Of a DNA stretch of 64,000 nucleotides, positions 29,003 to 38,238 are shown piece after piece. The position numbers and the translations under genes were made by a program. The notes under the pieces are model-generated. The model had not been told where the DNA came from. It searched no databases and saw nothing but the letters and a program-made list of their open reading frames with translations. The stretch comes from Paracoccus caeni (lineage in GTDB: Bacteria; Pseudomonadota; Alphaproteobacteria; Rhodobacterales; Rhodobacteraceae). The stretch covers positions 124,001 through 188,000 of the forward strand of contig NZ_JAEPRQ010000007.1 in the NCBI RefSeq assembly GCF_016629665.1, in the 5' to 3' direction. Each line of letters opens with the position of its first letter. Within the stretch, counting starts at the first letter, position 1.

Positions 29003-29330
29003 GCGCGATCCACCGCAGGCGATTCGGCGGTGAGCAGGCTTTCATCCCGTATCCGCCCCTTCCAAGGGTCATTCAGCATCGATCCCGCTCCTTTTTTCAT
29101 CGCTCGGGCGCATTCCCGCCAAAATCATGCAATCGTTTTCATAACCCTTAGAGGTATAACGATAAACTTCATCCATTCTCATTTCGAGCAAGGCAAAAAA
29201 CACTTTGTTAATAGGTATATAGCGCAGCCATAGCCGCCAGTTTAACGCAAAAAAAGATTGTCACAAGCTGCGTTTGCGTTAACGATACACCATCATCTGA
29301 TTCGACAGGACAGATTCAAGGGGGGGAGAC
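29003..29330. promoter_or_regulatory. Divergent promoter region with candidate LacI sites
   Basis: This 328-base non-coding gap is AT-richer than its surroundings. Two facing sites are seen: TTTAACGCAAA starting at 29241, and TTTGCGTTAACG at 29273-29284, the reverse complement of CGTTAACGCAAA. Both match the TTAACGCAAA half and are centred about 32 bases apart. They lie 50-90 bases before the importer start, where a repressor of that promoter would bind. A purine-rich ribosome site precedes ATG 29331. No gene or RNA is recognised in the rest of the gap. Confidence 0.55.
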
Positions 29331-30557
29331 ATGAAGAGACGGGTCATTCTGGCTGCAACGACCGCCATGATCGGCTGCGCGGCCTATGCGGAGGATCTTG
29401 AGGTCACGCATTGGTGGACCTCGGGCAGCGAGGCGGCGGCTGTGGCGGAATTTGCCAAGGCCTTCGATGCCACCGGCAACAAATGGGTCGATGGTGCGAT
29501 TGCAGGTTCGGGCGGCGTGGCGCGTCCGGTCATGGTCAGCCGGATCACCGGCGGCGATCCGATGGCCGCGACGCAGTTCAATCACGGCCAACAGGCGCAG
29601 GAACTGGTCGAGGCCGGTCTGATGCGGTCGCTGGAAAGCGTTGCCTCGGCGGATGGCTGGCGCGATATCGTCCATCCCGCCTCGATCCTCGAAAGCTGCG
29701 AGATCGACGGAGAGATTTACTGCGTGCCGGTGAATATCCACTCTCAACTGTGGCTGTGGCTGTCGAACGATGCGTTCGAGACGGCGGGGGTCGCGGTGCC
29801 TAACAACTGGGATGAATTCGTTGCCGCTGGTCCGGCCTTGCGCGAGGCTGGCATTCAGCCGCTGGTGATCGGGCGGCAGCCGTGGCAGGCCTCGTTGGCA
29901 TTCCAGACGATTGTTGCCTCGGTCGCGGGGCCTGAGGCCTATGGCAAGGTCTTCGGTGACAAGGATGCGGATGTCGTCAACGGTCCCGAGATGGAAAAGG
30001 CCTTTGCCGCACTGGCGACCGCGCGTGAGATGACTGCCGGATCGAATGTGCAGGAATGGAATCAGGCGACCACGCAAGTCATCAATGGTCAGGCCGGTGG
30101 GCAGATCATGGGTGACTGGGCGCAGGGCGAATTCGCCATCGCCGAGCAGGTCGCGGGCGAGGATTACACCTGCCTGCCGGGTCTTGGTCTGGCCGACATC
30201 GTCTCGACCGGCGGCGACGCCTTCTATTTCCCGGCGATCGACGATCCCGAAGTGACCGCCGCGCAGGAAGAGCTTGCCCGGGTGATGATCTCGCCCGAGG
30301 CGCAGGTGGCGTTCAACCTGAAGAAAGGCTCGATGCCGGTACGCGGCGATGTCAATCTGGACGCGGCGAATGAATGCATGCGCAAGGGGTTGGACATTCT
30401 GGCCAATGGCACCGTGGTTGCGGGGATCGATCAGATGCTGTCGCCCGACGCGGGCAACCAGCTTGCCGATCTGATGGTGCAGTTCTTCAACGAACCGGGC
30501 ATGAGCGTCGATGACGTCAAGGCCAGCTTCATCGATATTCTCGAATACGATAGCTGA
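29331..30557 (+). CDS. CUT1 ABC importer sugar-binding protein (GtsA-like)
   Basis: This 408-residue exported binding protein has a signal peptide (MKRRVILAATTAMIGCAAYA) and the block VTHWWTSGSEAAAVAEFAKA. Further family marks are KWVDGAIAGSGGVARPVMVS and IMGDWAQGEFAI. It resembles the glucose/mannose GtsA group of CUT1 binding proteins. It leads an operon with two permeases, an ATPase, an isomerase and an oxidoreductase, which suggests import of an oligosaccharide or sugar derivative rather than plain glucose. A strong GGGGGGGAG ribosome site fits a highly expressed binding protein. Confidence 0.88.
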   Translation: MKRRVILAATTAMIGCAAYAEDLEVTHWWTSGSEAAAVAEFAKAFDATGNKWVDGAIAGSGGVARPVMVSRITGGDPMAATQFNHGQQAQELVEAGLMRSLESVASADGWRDIVHPASILESCEIDGEIYCVPVNIHSQLWLWLSNDAFETAGVAVPNNWDEFVAAGPALREAGIQPLVIGRQPWQASLAFQTIVASVAGPEAYGKVFGDKDADVVNGPEMEKAFAALATAREMTAGSNVQEWNQATTQVINGQAGGQIMGDWAQGEFAIAEQVAGEDYTCLPGLGLADIVSTGGDAFYFPAIDDPEVTAAQEELARVMISPEAQVAFNLKKGSMPVRGDVNLDAANECMRKGLDILANGTVVAGIDQMLSPDAGNQLADLMVQFFNEPGMSVDDVKASFIDILEYDS

Positions 30558-30614
30558 TCCGGTATCGCAGGCGGCCCGCGCCGCCTGCGCCTGTCACCCA
30601 ATCGGTAAAATCTC

Positions 30615-31517
30615 ATGGCACAATCAAACGTCTCGGGGCGACCGTTCCGGCTGTTTCGGAATCTGAACGCCAAGATCGCCGCAATTCCGATGATCCTGAC
30701 GGCGCTGGTGATCTTTGTCGGCTTCTCGCTGTGGACGGTGGTTTATTCCTTCACCAAATCCGGCCTGCTGCCGCGTCAGGATTTCGTCGGGCTGATGCAG
30801 TATGAACGACTGTGGAGCAATACGAAGTGGCTGATTTCGATCCAGAACCTGCTGATCTTCGGGATCTGCATGCTGGTATTTTCGTTCGTGATCGGCTTCG
30901 TTCTGGCCTGCCTGATGGATCAGAAAATCCGCTTCGAAGGCGTCTTTCGGACCATCCTGCTATATCCATTCGCGCTGAGCTTCGTGGTCACCGGCGTCGT
31001 CTGGCAATGGCTGCTGAACCCCGATCTGGGCATCCAATCGGTGATGCGCGGCTTTGGCTGGGAAAGTTTTGCCTTCGATCCGCTGAACAACAGCCGCATC
31101 GTCATGTTCGGCGTGGTCATCGCGGCTTTGTGGCAGGGGACCGGCTTTGTCATGGTGCTGCTGCTGGCAGGCCTGCGCGGGATCGATGACGAAATCTGGA
31201 AGGCGACCCGGATCGACGGCATCCCGACATGGAAGACCTATCTGTTCGTGGTCGTGCCGATGCTGCGGCCGGTGATGGTCACAACGCTGGTCATCGTCAC
31301 CGCAGGCATCGTCAAGGTTTATGACCTCGTTGTGGCCCAGACCAATGGCGGCCCCGGCGTCTCGTCCGAGGTGCCCGCGAAATATGTCTATGACCAGATG
31401 TTTCTGAACCAGAACCTCGGGCAGGGCTTCGCGGCCTCGACGATGATGCTGATCACCGTGGCGATCATCATCATCCCCTGGGCCTATCTGGAATTCGGAG
31501 GGCGTAAACGTGGTTGA
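30615..31517 (+). CDS. CUT1 ABC sugar permease 1 (MalF type)
   Basis: This 300-residue protein has six helices (for example MILTALVIFVGFSLWTVVYS and IILYPFALSFVVTGVVWQW-type segments). The EAA-like loop for ATPase contact reads EIWKATRIDGIPTWKTYLFV. It starts 57 bases after the binding-protein gene and overlaps the next permease by eight bases. Confidence 0.93.
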   Translation: MAQSNVSGRPFRLFRNLNAKIAAIPMILTALVIFVGFSLWTVVYSFTKSGLLPRQDFVGLMQYERLWSNTKWLISIQNLLIFGICMLVFSFVIGFVLACLMDQKIRFEGVFRTILLYPFALSFVVTGVVWQWLLNPDLGIQSVMRGFGWESFAFDPLNNSRIVMFGVVIAALWQGTGFVMVLLLAGLRGIDDEIWKATRIDGIPTWKTYLFVVVPMLRPVMVTTLVIVTAGIVKVYDLVVAQTNGGPGVSSEVPAKYVYDQMFLNQNLGQGFAASTMMLITVAIIIIPWAYLEFGGRKRG

Positions 31518-32406
31518 CCTGACCCTGGACGGCCCGCGCGGGCCGAAACCCCGCCGCGCGATCTCTGGCCGCAACATCATGATCTACGGCACGCTGATCG
31601 TGGTGGCGCTCTATTACCTGATCCCGCTTTACGTGATGGTGGTGACCTCGCTGAAGGGCCTGCCCGAGATCCGGATGGGCAATATCTTCGCCCCGCCGGT
31701 CGAGATCACCTTCGAGCCCTGGGTGAAAGCCTGGTCCGAAGCCTGTACCGGGCTGAACTGTGACGGGTTGCAGCGTGGCTTCTGGAACTCGGTCAGGATC
31801 ACCGTGCCCTCGGTGATCGTCTCGATCCTGATCGCCTCGATCAACGGCTACGCGCTGGCCAACTGGCGCTTCAAGGGGGCGGAGCTGTTCTTCGCCATCC
31901 TGATGATCGGCGCGTTCATCCCCTATCAGGTGATGCTCTATCCGATGGTGATCTTGCTGCGGGAACTGGGCCTTTACGGATCGCTGACCGGGCTGGTGCT
32001 GGTCCATACCGTCTTCGGCATGCCGATCCTGACGCTGCTGTTTCGCAACTATTTCGCCACCCTGCCGGATGAGCTGTTCAAGGCGGCCCGCGTCGATGGC
32101 ACCGGCTTCTGGGGCATCTATTTCCGTATCATGCTGCCTTTGTCGCTGCCGATCTTCGTGGTGGCGGTGATCCTGCAAGTCACGGGAATCTGGAACGATT
32201 TCCTGTTCGGCGTGGTCTATACCCGCCCGCAATACTATCCGATGACCGTGCAGTTGAACAACATCGTCAACACCACCACCGGGGTCAAGGAATACAACGT
32301 CAACATGGCCGCGACGATCCTGACCGGGCTGGTGCCGCTGGTGATCTATTTCGTCTCGGGAAGGCTTTTCGTGCGCGGCATCGCCGCAGGCGCGGTGAAA
32401 GGATAA
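31510..32406 (+). CDS. CUT1 ABC sugar permease 2 (MalG type)
   Basis: This 298-residue, six-helix permease has the EAA loop LPDELFKAARVDGTGFWGIY. It overlaps the previous permease by eight bases, and the ATPase gene starts 3 bases after it. The product pairs with the first permease to form the membrane channel. Confidence 0.93.
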   Translation: MVDLTLDGPRGPKPRRAISGRNIMIYGTLIVVALYYLIPLYVMVVTSLKGLPEIRMGNIFAPPVEITFEPWVKAWSEACTGLNCDGLQRGFWNSVRITVPSVIVSILIASINGYALANWRFKGAELFFAILMIGAFIPYQVMLYPMVILLRELGLYGSLTGLVLVHTVFGMPILTLLFRNYFATLPDELFKAARVDGTGFWGIYFRIMLPLSLPIFVVAVILQVTGIWNDFLFGVVYTRPQYYPMTVQLNNIVNTTTGVKEYNVNMAATILTGLVPLVIYFVSGRLFVRGIAAGAVKG

Positions 32407-32409
32407 TCC

Positions 32410-33480
32410 ATGACAGAAGCAACCTCACAGCCGTCACTGGCGATCCACAATCTGCAACTGTCATTCGGCGCCGTGCAGGTGCTGGAAGACGTGAACATGC
32501 AGATCATGCCGGGCGAGTTCGTCGTCCTGCTGGGCGGGTCAGGCTCGGGCAAATCCACGATCCTGAACTGTATCGCCGGGCTGCTGGATATCTCGGACGG
32601 GCAGATCTTCATCAATGGCCGCAACGTGACGTGGGAGGAACCCAAGGATCGCGGCATTGGCATGGTGTTTCAATCCTACGCACTTTACCCGCAGATGAGC
32701 GTGCGCGGCAATCTGGCCTTCGGGCTGAAGAATGCCCGCCTGCCGCGACAGGAGATCGCCAGCCGCATTGCCCGCGCCGCCGAGATCCTGCAGATCGGCG
32801 ATTATCTGGACCGCAAGCCCGCCGCCTTGTCGGGCGGGCAACGGCAGCGCGTGGCGATTGGTCGGGCGCTGGTCCGCGATGTGGATGTGTTCCTGTTCGA
32901 TGAACCGCTGTCGAACCTCGACGCCAAGCTGCGCGCCGAATTGCGGGTCGAGATCAAGCGCCTGCACGAGACGCTGGGCAATACCATGGTCTATGTCACC
33001 CATGACCAGATCGAGGCGATGACCCTTGCCGACCGGATCGCGCTGCTGCGCAACGGGGTGATCCAGCAATTCGCCTCGCCCGACGAGATCTACCGCAAGC
33101 CGGTCAATCTTTACGTCGCGGGCTTCATCGGCTCGCCGTCGATGAACTTCCTGAAGGGAGAGATCGCCGGCGATAGCTTCCGCTTCAATGGCCGCGGGGT
33201 CTCGCTTGCCGGATATGACGGCGATCTGAGCGACGGCCCGGCTATCCTTGGCATCCGGCCCGAGCATGTGACGCTAAGCGATCAGCCCGATCTGGAGGCG
33301 CAGGTCGAGCTGCAAGAGCATATGGGCGCGGAAAGCGTGACCTATCTGCGGCTCGATGGTCAGCGCTTCGCGATCCGCGCCCCCGATGAGCGTCGCCATG
33401 TCATCGGCACCACGCTGGGCCTTCGTTTCGACATGACCCGTGCGTCGCTTTTCGACCCCCGAACCGAACTTCGGCTTTGA
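32410..33480 (+). CDS. CUT1 ABC importer ATPase (MalK/UgpC type)
   Basis: This 356-residue ATPase has Walker A (GGSGSGKST), the signature LSGGQRQRVAIGRAL, Walker B with D-loop (VFLFDEPLSNLDAKL) and the switch His (YVTHDQIEAMT). A C-terminal regulatory/TOBE region (IRPEHVTLSDQPDLEA) is present. It powers the importer encoded upstream. The isomerase gene follows after 10 bases. Confidence 0.95.
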   Translation: MTEATSQPSLAIHNLQLSFGAVQVLEDVNMQIMPGEFVVLLGGSGSGKSTILNCIAGLLDISDGQIFINGRNVTWEEPKDRGIGMVFQSYALYPQMSVRGNLAFGLKNARLPRQEIASRIARAAEILQIGDYLDRKPAALSGGQRQRVAIGRALVRDVDVFLFDEPLSNLDAKLRAELRVEIKRLHETLGNTMVYVTHDQIEAMTLADRIALLRNGVIQQFASPDEIYRKPVNLYVAGFIGSPSMNFLKGEIAGDSFRFNGRGVSLAGYDGDLSDGPAILGIRPEHVTLSDQPDLEAQVELQEHMGAESVTYLRLDGQRFAIRAPDERRHVIGTTLGLRFDMTRASLFDPRTELRL

Positions 33481-33490
33481 AGGAAATACC

Positions 33491-34243
33491 ATGCCCGTTC
33501 TCTCTTATCAGCTTTATTCCTCCCGCAACTTCAACGATGTGCAACAGACCTGCGCGATGCTTGCCGCGCTTGGTTACGAGGCGGTCGAGGCCTATGGCGG
33601 CCTGCTGAACGATCCCGAGGCGCTGGTGCAGGCGGTCACCTCCAGCGGGCTGGCGCTGCCCAGCACCCATGTCAATCTGACCGATCTGGAAGCCGATCCC
33701 GACAGGTTCATTCATCTGGCGGGCAGGCTGGGGATCGGGACGCTTTACGTGCCCCATATCGCCGCCGATCAGCGCCCGACCGGCGGTGATGGCTGGCGCG
33801 CATTCGGTGCGCGGCTGGACCGTGCCGGTGCGCCCTTGCGCAAGGCGGGGTTGGGCTTTGGCTGGCACAATCATGACTTCGAATTCGTCGCTGAAGACGA
33901 TGGCACCATTCCGATGCAGGCGATCCTTGAAGGCGGCCCCGATCTGGAATGGGAGGCCGATATCGCATGGATCGTTCGCGGCGGCGGCGATCCCTTTGAC
34001 TGGCTGGCCCGTTACGCGGACCGCATCACCGCCGCGCATGTGAAGGACATCGCGCCCAGTGGTGAAAAGCTGGACGAGGACGGCTGGTCCGATCCCGGCA
34101 CCGGCACGATGGACTGGGCCGCGCTTTACGAGGCGCTGCGCGGCACCCGCGCCAAGGTGCTGGTGATGGAACATGACAATCCCTCGGACGACGAACGCTT
34201 TGCCAAGGCAGGCGTGGCGCTGCATGCGACACAGGAAGGCTAA
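33491..34243 (+). CDS. Sugar phosphate isomerase/epimerase-like TIM-barrel protein
   Basis: This 250-residue xylose-isomerase-like TIM barrel starts at ATG 33491 after AAGGAAA. Candidate metal and acid residues are in GFGWHNHDFEF, EADIAWIVRGGGDPF, ITAAHVKDIAP and VLVMEHDNPSDD. Family members isomerise, epimerise or hydrolyse sugars and keto-sugars. With the Gfo/Idh enzyme that follows after one base it could act in a 3-keto-sugar route for the imported compound, which is inference. Confidence 0.82.
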   Translation: MPVLSYQLYSSRNFNDVQQTCAMLAALGYEAVEAYGGLLNDPEALVQAVTSSGLALPSTHVNLTDLEADPDRFIHLAGRLGIGTLYVPHIAADQRPTGGDGWRAFGARLDRAGAPLRKAGLGFGWHNHDFEFVAEDDGTIPMQAILEGGPDLEWEADIAWIVRGGGDPFDWLARYADRITAAHVKDIAPSGEKLDEDGWSDPGTGTMDWAALYEALRGTRAKVLVMEHDNPSDDERFAKAGVALHATQEG

Positions 34244-34244
34244 G

Positions 34245-35375
34245 ATGAGCGATCTGAATATTGGCATCATCGGCGCGGGCAATATCTCGAAAACCTATTT
34301 CGAGCTGTCACTGCTGTTCCGCGGCCTTCGCATCACCGCCGTTGCCGATCTGAACGCGGCTGCTGCTGCGGCGGCGGCCCAGACCTATGGCGTCACCGCG
34401 CTGACCTCGGATGCGATGCTGGCCGACCCCAAGATCGACCTGATCGTCAACCTGACCATCCCCGCCGCGCATTTTGCGGTGGCGAAGGCGGCGTTGCTGG
34501 CGGGCAAGCATGTCTATTCCGAAAAGCCCTTCGTGCTGACGCTGGAAGAAGGGCAGGAGCTGGCCCGGATCGCGGCGGATCAGGGTCTGCGCGTCGGATC
34601 GGCCCCCGACACCTTCATGGGCGGCGTGCATCAGCAGGCCCGTGCGCTGATCGACGAGGGCGAGATCGGCACCGTCCACAGCGCCACCGCCCATGTCATG
34701 TCGGCAGGGATGGAGCATTGGCACCCGAACCCCGATTTCTTCTTCCTGCCGGGCGGCGGCCCGATCCTTGATCTTGGCCCCTATTACATCGCCGCCTTCG
34801 TCAACCTGCTGGGCCCGGTGGCGCGGGTGACCGCCCTGACCGGCAAGGCCAGCGAGGAACGCCTGATCACCTCCGAGCCGCGCGCCGGGGAACGTATCCC
34901 GGTGAAGACCCCGACGACGATCCATGCGCTGATGCAGTTTGCTTCGGGCGCGATGGTCACGCTGGGCGCGTCCTGGGATGTCCACGGCCACCGCCACGGC
35001 AATATCGAGATCTATGGCGGCGAGGGCAGCCTGATCATCCCCGATCCGAACTTCTTCGGCGGCAGGCTGGAGATGGCAAAACGCGGCGGCACGCTGGACC
35101 CGGTCGCCGCATGGGATCACCCTTTCGGCATCCCGAACCAGCAGCATGGCGACCAGCATCTTGCCAATTACCGCAGCGTCGGCCTTGCCGACATGGCCCG
35201 CGCCATCCGCGAGGGCGGCGACTTCGCCTGCGACCAGACCCGTGCGCTGCATGTGATCGAGGTGATGACCGCAATCCTGCGCGCCGGTGAAACAGGGGAA
35301 TGGATCACCTTGAAAACAACCTGCACACGGCCAGAACCCGTTGGGCCAGAGATCGCGCAGGCCCTGTTGGCCTGA
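34245..35375 (+). CDS. Gfo/Idh/MocA-family NAD(P)-dependent sugar oxidoreductase
   Basis: This 376-residue protein has the N-terminal Rossmann site IGIIGAGNISKTYFE, the catalytic-lysine motif EKPFVLTLEEG and the block LDLGPYYIAAFVNLLGPVAR. The ATG overlaps the end of the isomerase region by spacing of one base, showing translational coupling. The family oxidises or reduces hydroxyls of sugars, often at C3. It is the last gene of the CUT1 operon. It resembles ThuB-type proteins of rhizobial disaccharide operons in context, but no ThuA homologue is present. Confidence 0.86.
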   Translation: MSDLNIGIIGAGNISKTYFELSLLFRGLRITAVADLNAAAAAAAAQTYGVTALTSDAMLADPKIDLIVNLTIPAAHFAVAKAALLAGKHVYSEKPFVLTLEEGQELARIAADQGLRVGSAPDTFMGGVHQQARALIDEGEIGTVHSATAHVMSAGMEHWHPNPDFFFLPGGGPILDLGPYYIAAFVNLLGPVARVTALTGKASEERLITSEPRAGERIPVKTPTTIHALMQFASGAMVTLGASWDVHGHRHGNIEIYGGEGSLIIPDPNFFGGRLEMAKRGGTLDPVAAWDHPFGIPNQQHGDQHLANYRSVGLADMARAIREGGDFACDQTRALHVIEVMTAILRAGETGEWITLKTTCTRPEPVGPEIAQALLA

Positions 35376-35421
35376 CACGAACATCCTTTACGCAGGGTCA
35401 TGACTGGATTTGTCCGGCGAT

Positions 35422-35441
35422 TTGCGGCCAATCTGCCGCAA
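35422..35441 (+). other. Stem-loop after the CUT1 operon
   Basis: TTGCGGC (35422-35428) and GCCGCAA (35435-35441) form a 7-base stem with loop CAATCT, 46 bases after the oxidoreductase stop. There is no T tract, so it is at best a weak terminator. Confidence 0.35.
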
Positions 35442-35479
35442 GTCTCCGGCCATCATGCAGAAATCATGCGAGAAAACCC

Positions 35480-36571
35480 GTGTTCGCGCGACAAATCCTG
35501 ATCCCGACGCTGCTTTGCCTTGCGCTTGCGGCCTGCTCTGCCCGGCCCCCGATCGAGACGCTTGCCCCGGTCGCGGTCCAGCCGCCCGCAGATGCCAAAC
35601 TGGTGCAGATCTATGCCGCGACGACGCGGCAACGTCTGGCCGATCGGCCCTATGCTTTCGGTGCCGGACGCGCCGAGGGGCTCAGTTATGCCGCGTTTCA
35701 GATTTCCGTGCCTCCGGGCCATCAACCGGGCAAGATCGAATGGCCGGATGGTCCCCCGGACCCGCAGACGGATTTCGTCACCCTGCGGCAGCAGATCATG
35801 TCGCCCGCGGCCTTTGCCGACGCTTTGCGGGGCAAGGATGCCGGGGTCTTCGTTCACGGCTATAACCACAGCTTTCAGGAAGCGCTGTTTCGCACCGCGC
35901 AGATGGGCGCCGACAGCCACCTGACCGCCAGCCCGATTCTGTTCTCATGGCCGTCCGAAGGCAGCACCGCCGCCTATCTGGCCGACCGCGACGGCGTGGA
36001 TTATTCGCGCGATGCGCTGACCGATCTGCTGACGGAACTGGCGCGACAGCGCAGCGCGAATGGGCGTGTCGCCATTCTGGCGCATAGCATGGGCGCGCGG
36101 CTGACGATGGAGGCTTTGCGGCAATTGCGGTTGCAGGGCCGCGACGATGTTCTTGCGCGGTTGGACGTGGTGCTGGCCGCGCCCGATATCGATATCGACA
36201 CCTTCCGCGAACAGGCCCGCGTCATCGGCCCGATGCAAGAGCCGATCACCGTGCTTGTCGCCTCGGATGACAAGGCGCTGGCGATCTCGGCGCGGGTGTC
36301 GTCGGGGCGGCAGCGGGTCGGGTCGATCGATATCCGCAACCCGCAGATCCGCCGCGCGATGGAACATTCGGGCATGCGGGTCATCGACATTTCCAGCATC
36401 CAGCCCGATCAATTCGCACATGACCGCTACATCGACCTGATCAGCCTTTATCCGCAGCTTGAGGCCACGCAAGGCGCAACCCCCGGCACCGGCATCCGGC
36501 GCGCGGGGGCGTTCATCTTTGACTCGGTCGGGATGACCTTTGACAGCATCGGCAATGTGCTGGCCGATTGA
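35480..36571 (+). CDS. Lipoprotein alpha/beta hydrolase (DUF900-like)
   Basis: A GTG start at 35480 gives a 363-residue lipoprotein: VFARQILIPTLLCLALAAC has a lipobox (LAAC) with Cys near residue 19. The hydrolase domain shows an oxyanion-region string GVFVHGYNHSFQEAL, the Ser nucleophile elbow AHSMGARL, and late Asp/His candidates (VLVASDDKAL, FAHDRY). It resembles DUF900 esterase/lipase-like proteins anchored in the envelope. It stands alone between the CUT1 and ribitol operons, and the substrate is unknown. Confidence 0.8.
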   Translation: MFARQILIPTLLCLALAACSARPPIETLAPVAVQPPADAKLVQIYAATTRQRLADRPYAFGAGRAEGLSYAAFQISVPPGHQPGKIEWPDGPPDPQTDFVTLRQQIMSPAAFADALRGKDAGVFVHGYNHSFQEALFRTAQMGADSHLTASPILFSWPSEGSTAAYLADRDGVDYSRDALTDLLTELARQRSANGRVAILAHSMGARLTMEALRQLRLQGRDDVLARLDVVLAAPDIDIDTFREQARVIGPMQEPITVLVASDDKALAISARVSSGRQRVGSIDIRNPQIRRAMEHSGMRVIDISSIQPDQFAHDRYIDLISLYPQLEATQGATPGTGIRRAGAFIFDSVGMTFDSIGNVLAD

Positions 36572-36586
36572 GGGCGGTATGGCTAT

Positions 36587-38221
36587 CTAGCCGCGACCTT
36601 CGCGTGCCACCTGTTGCAAGGCGGTGAAGGTGCGATAGCGCGCCTCGTGCAGTTTGGACCTCTCGCCCCGGTCGGGCCGATATTCATGCGACACGCTGGA
36701 CATTGCGGCCATCGCCTGCGGCATATCGGCAAACCGACCCGCAGCAACGGCGCCAAGAATGGCAGAGCCAAGCAGAACGGGTTCCTCGGCAACGCTGGCC
36801 ACGACCGGCTTGCCGGTGCCGTCCGCCAGCAATTGCCGCACGATATCCTGCTGCCCTGCACCGCCCGAGATCATGATCCGGTCAATCGGCGCGCCGGCCT
36901 TGTCCTGCGTCTCGATGATCTGGCGCAGCCCATAGGCGATGCCGCAAAGACCCGCGATATATAGCGCGACAAGGCCGTTCACGTCACGATCCATGCCCAA
37001 ACCGGCGATAATCGCGCGGGCATGGGGATCGGCAAAGGGCGCGCGGTTGCCCAGAAATTCCGGCACCACATGCAGACCGCGTGCCAGTTCAACTGCGTCC
37101 GAGTGGCTGGCGATCTTTTCGGCGGCGCGTTCCGCCAGCCAGACGGGCAGGGGTTTGCCTTCGGATGCAGCGATGGCCTCGGCCTCGGATGCGGCGGGGT
37201 GGAACAGCAGCAATTGCTCGATTGCGGCCCCGGCGGCGGATTGGCCGCCTTCGTTCAGCCACATGCCGGGAACCATCGCCTGAAAATACGGCCCCCAGAC
37301 ACCCGGCACGAAGACCGGATCGGAAGTGGTGGTCATCGTGCAGGACGAGGTGCCGAAAACATAGCCCAGATTGCTTTGCGGCGTCCCTTCGGCCCCGACC
37401 GTGCCGATCCCGCCTGCATGCGCGTCAATCAGCCCCGCCGCGACCGGGATGCCGGGGGACAGTCCCAACTCGGCCGCTGCCGTTTCGGTCAGGCCGTTGC
37501 CCAAAGGCGTACCGGGGGCGACGATTTTCTGGCCGATGCGGCGGAAATCCTCATCGGCAAGCTCGTTCAGGCCGATGGTGCGGAAATAATCCGGGTCCCA
37601 CCGATCCTCATGCGCCAGATAGGTCCATTTGCAGGTCACCGTGCAGCTTGAGCGGGTCAGATCGCCGGTGGCCTTCCAGCCAAGGAAATCCGCCAGATCC
37701 ATGAACTGCCATGTCCGGGCATAGGTATCCGGCAGCTTTTCCTTCAGCCACAGGATTTTCGGCGTCTCCATCTCGGGCGAGATGACACCGCCCACATATT
37801 GCAGCACCGGATGGTTGGTCGCGTTGATGCGTGTCGCCTGATCGACAGCGCGGTGATCCATCCAGACGATGATATTGCGCTGCGGATCGCCCGAGTGGCT
37901 GACGCTTAACGGTACGCCACCCTCGCCCAGCACCACCAGCGAGCAGGTGGCATCAAAGCCGATGCCCTGCACCGCGGTCGCATCGACGCCTGCGCTGGCA
38001 ATCGTCTCGCGGACGGATGCACAGATCGCGGTCCAGATATCGTCGCTTGATTGCTCCGCGATCTCGCCATGCTCGCGCCACATGAGGATATCGCGCTTGG
38101 CAGAGGCCAGCATCATCCCCGCAGCATCGAAAAGCCCCGCCCGCGCCGAGCCGGTCCCGACATCGATCCCAAGGAAAAACGGGCCGGTCCTGTCTGTGGT
38201 CGCGTTCGGTTCTTCACTCAT
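36587..38221 (-). CDS. FGGY-family pentulose kinase, probable D-ribulokinase
   Basis: This 544-residue kinase starts at ATG 38221 (a TTG at 38236 is weaker). Its N-terminal phosphate loop is FLGIDVGTGSARAGLFD, the substrate/Asp region is IVWMDHRAVDQATR, and the C-terminal ATP region is ISGGAGQQDIVRQLLAD. The length and the MDHRA plus DAHAGGIGTVGAEG strings suit the D-ribulose/ribitol kinase group. The preceding gene encodes ribitol dehydrogenase, which yields D-ribulose; this enzyme would convert that to D-ribulose 5-phosphate. It is the last gene of the ribitol operon. Confidence 0.88.
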   Translation of the reverse strand: MSEEPNATTDRTGPFFLGIDVGTGSARAGLFDAAGMMLASAKRDILMWREHGEIAEQSSDDIWTAICASVRETIASAGVDATAVQGIGFDATCSLVVLGEGGVPLSVSHSGDPQRNIIVWMDHRAVDQATRINATNHPVLQYVGGVISPEMETPKILWLKEKLPDTYARTWQFMDLADFLGWKATGDLTRSSCTVTCKWTYLAHEDRWDPDYFRTIGLNELADEDFRRIGQKIVAPGTPLGNGLTETAAAELGLSPGIPVAAGLIDAHAGGIGTVGAEGTPQSNLGYVFGTSSCTMTTTSDPVFVPGVWGPYFQAMVPGMWLNEGGQSAAGAAIEQLLLFHPAASEAEAIAASEGKPLPVWLAERAAEKIASHSDAVELARGLHVVPEFLGNRAPFADPHARAIIAGLGMDRDVNGLVALYIAGLCGIAYGLRQIIETQDKAGAPIDRIMISGGAGQQDIVRQLLADGTGKPVVASVAEEPVLLGSAILGAVAAGRFADMPQAMAAMSSVSHEYRPDRGERSKLHEARYRTFTALQQVAREGRG

Positions 38222-38238
38222 GTTCTCGCCCGTCAAAT

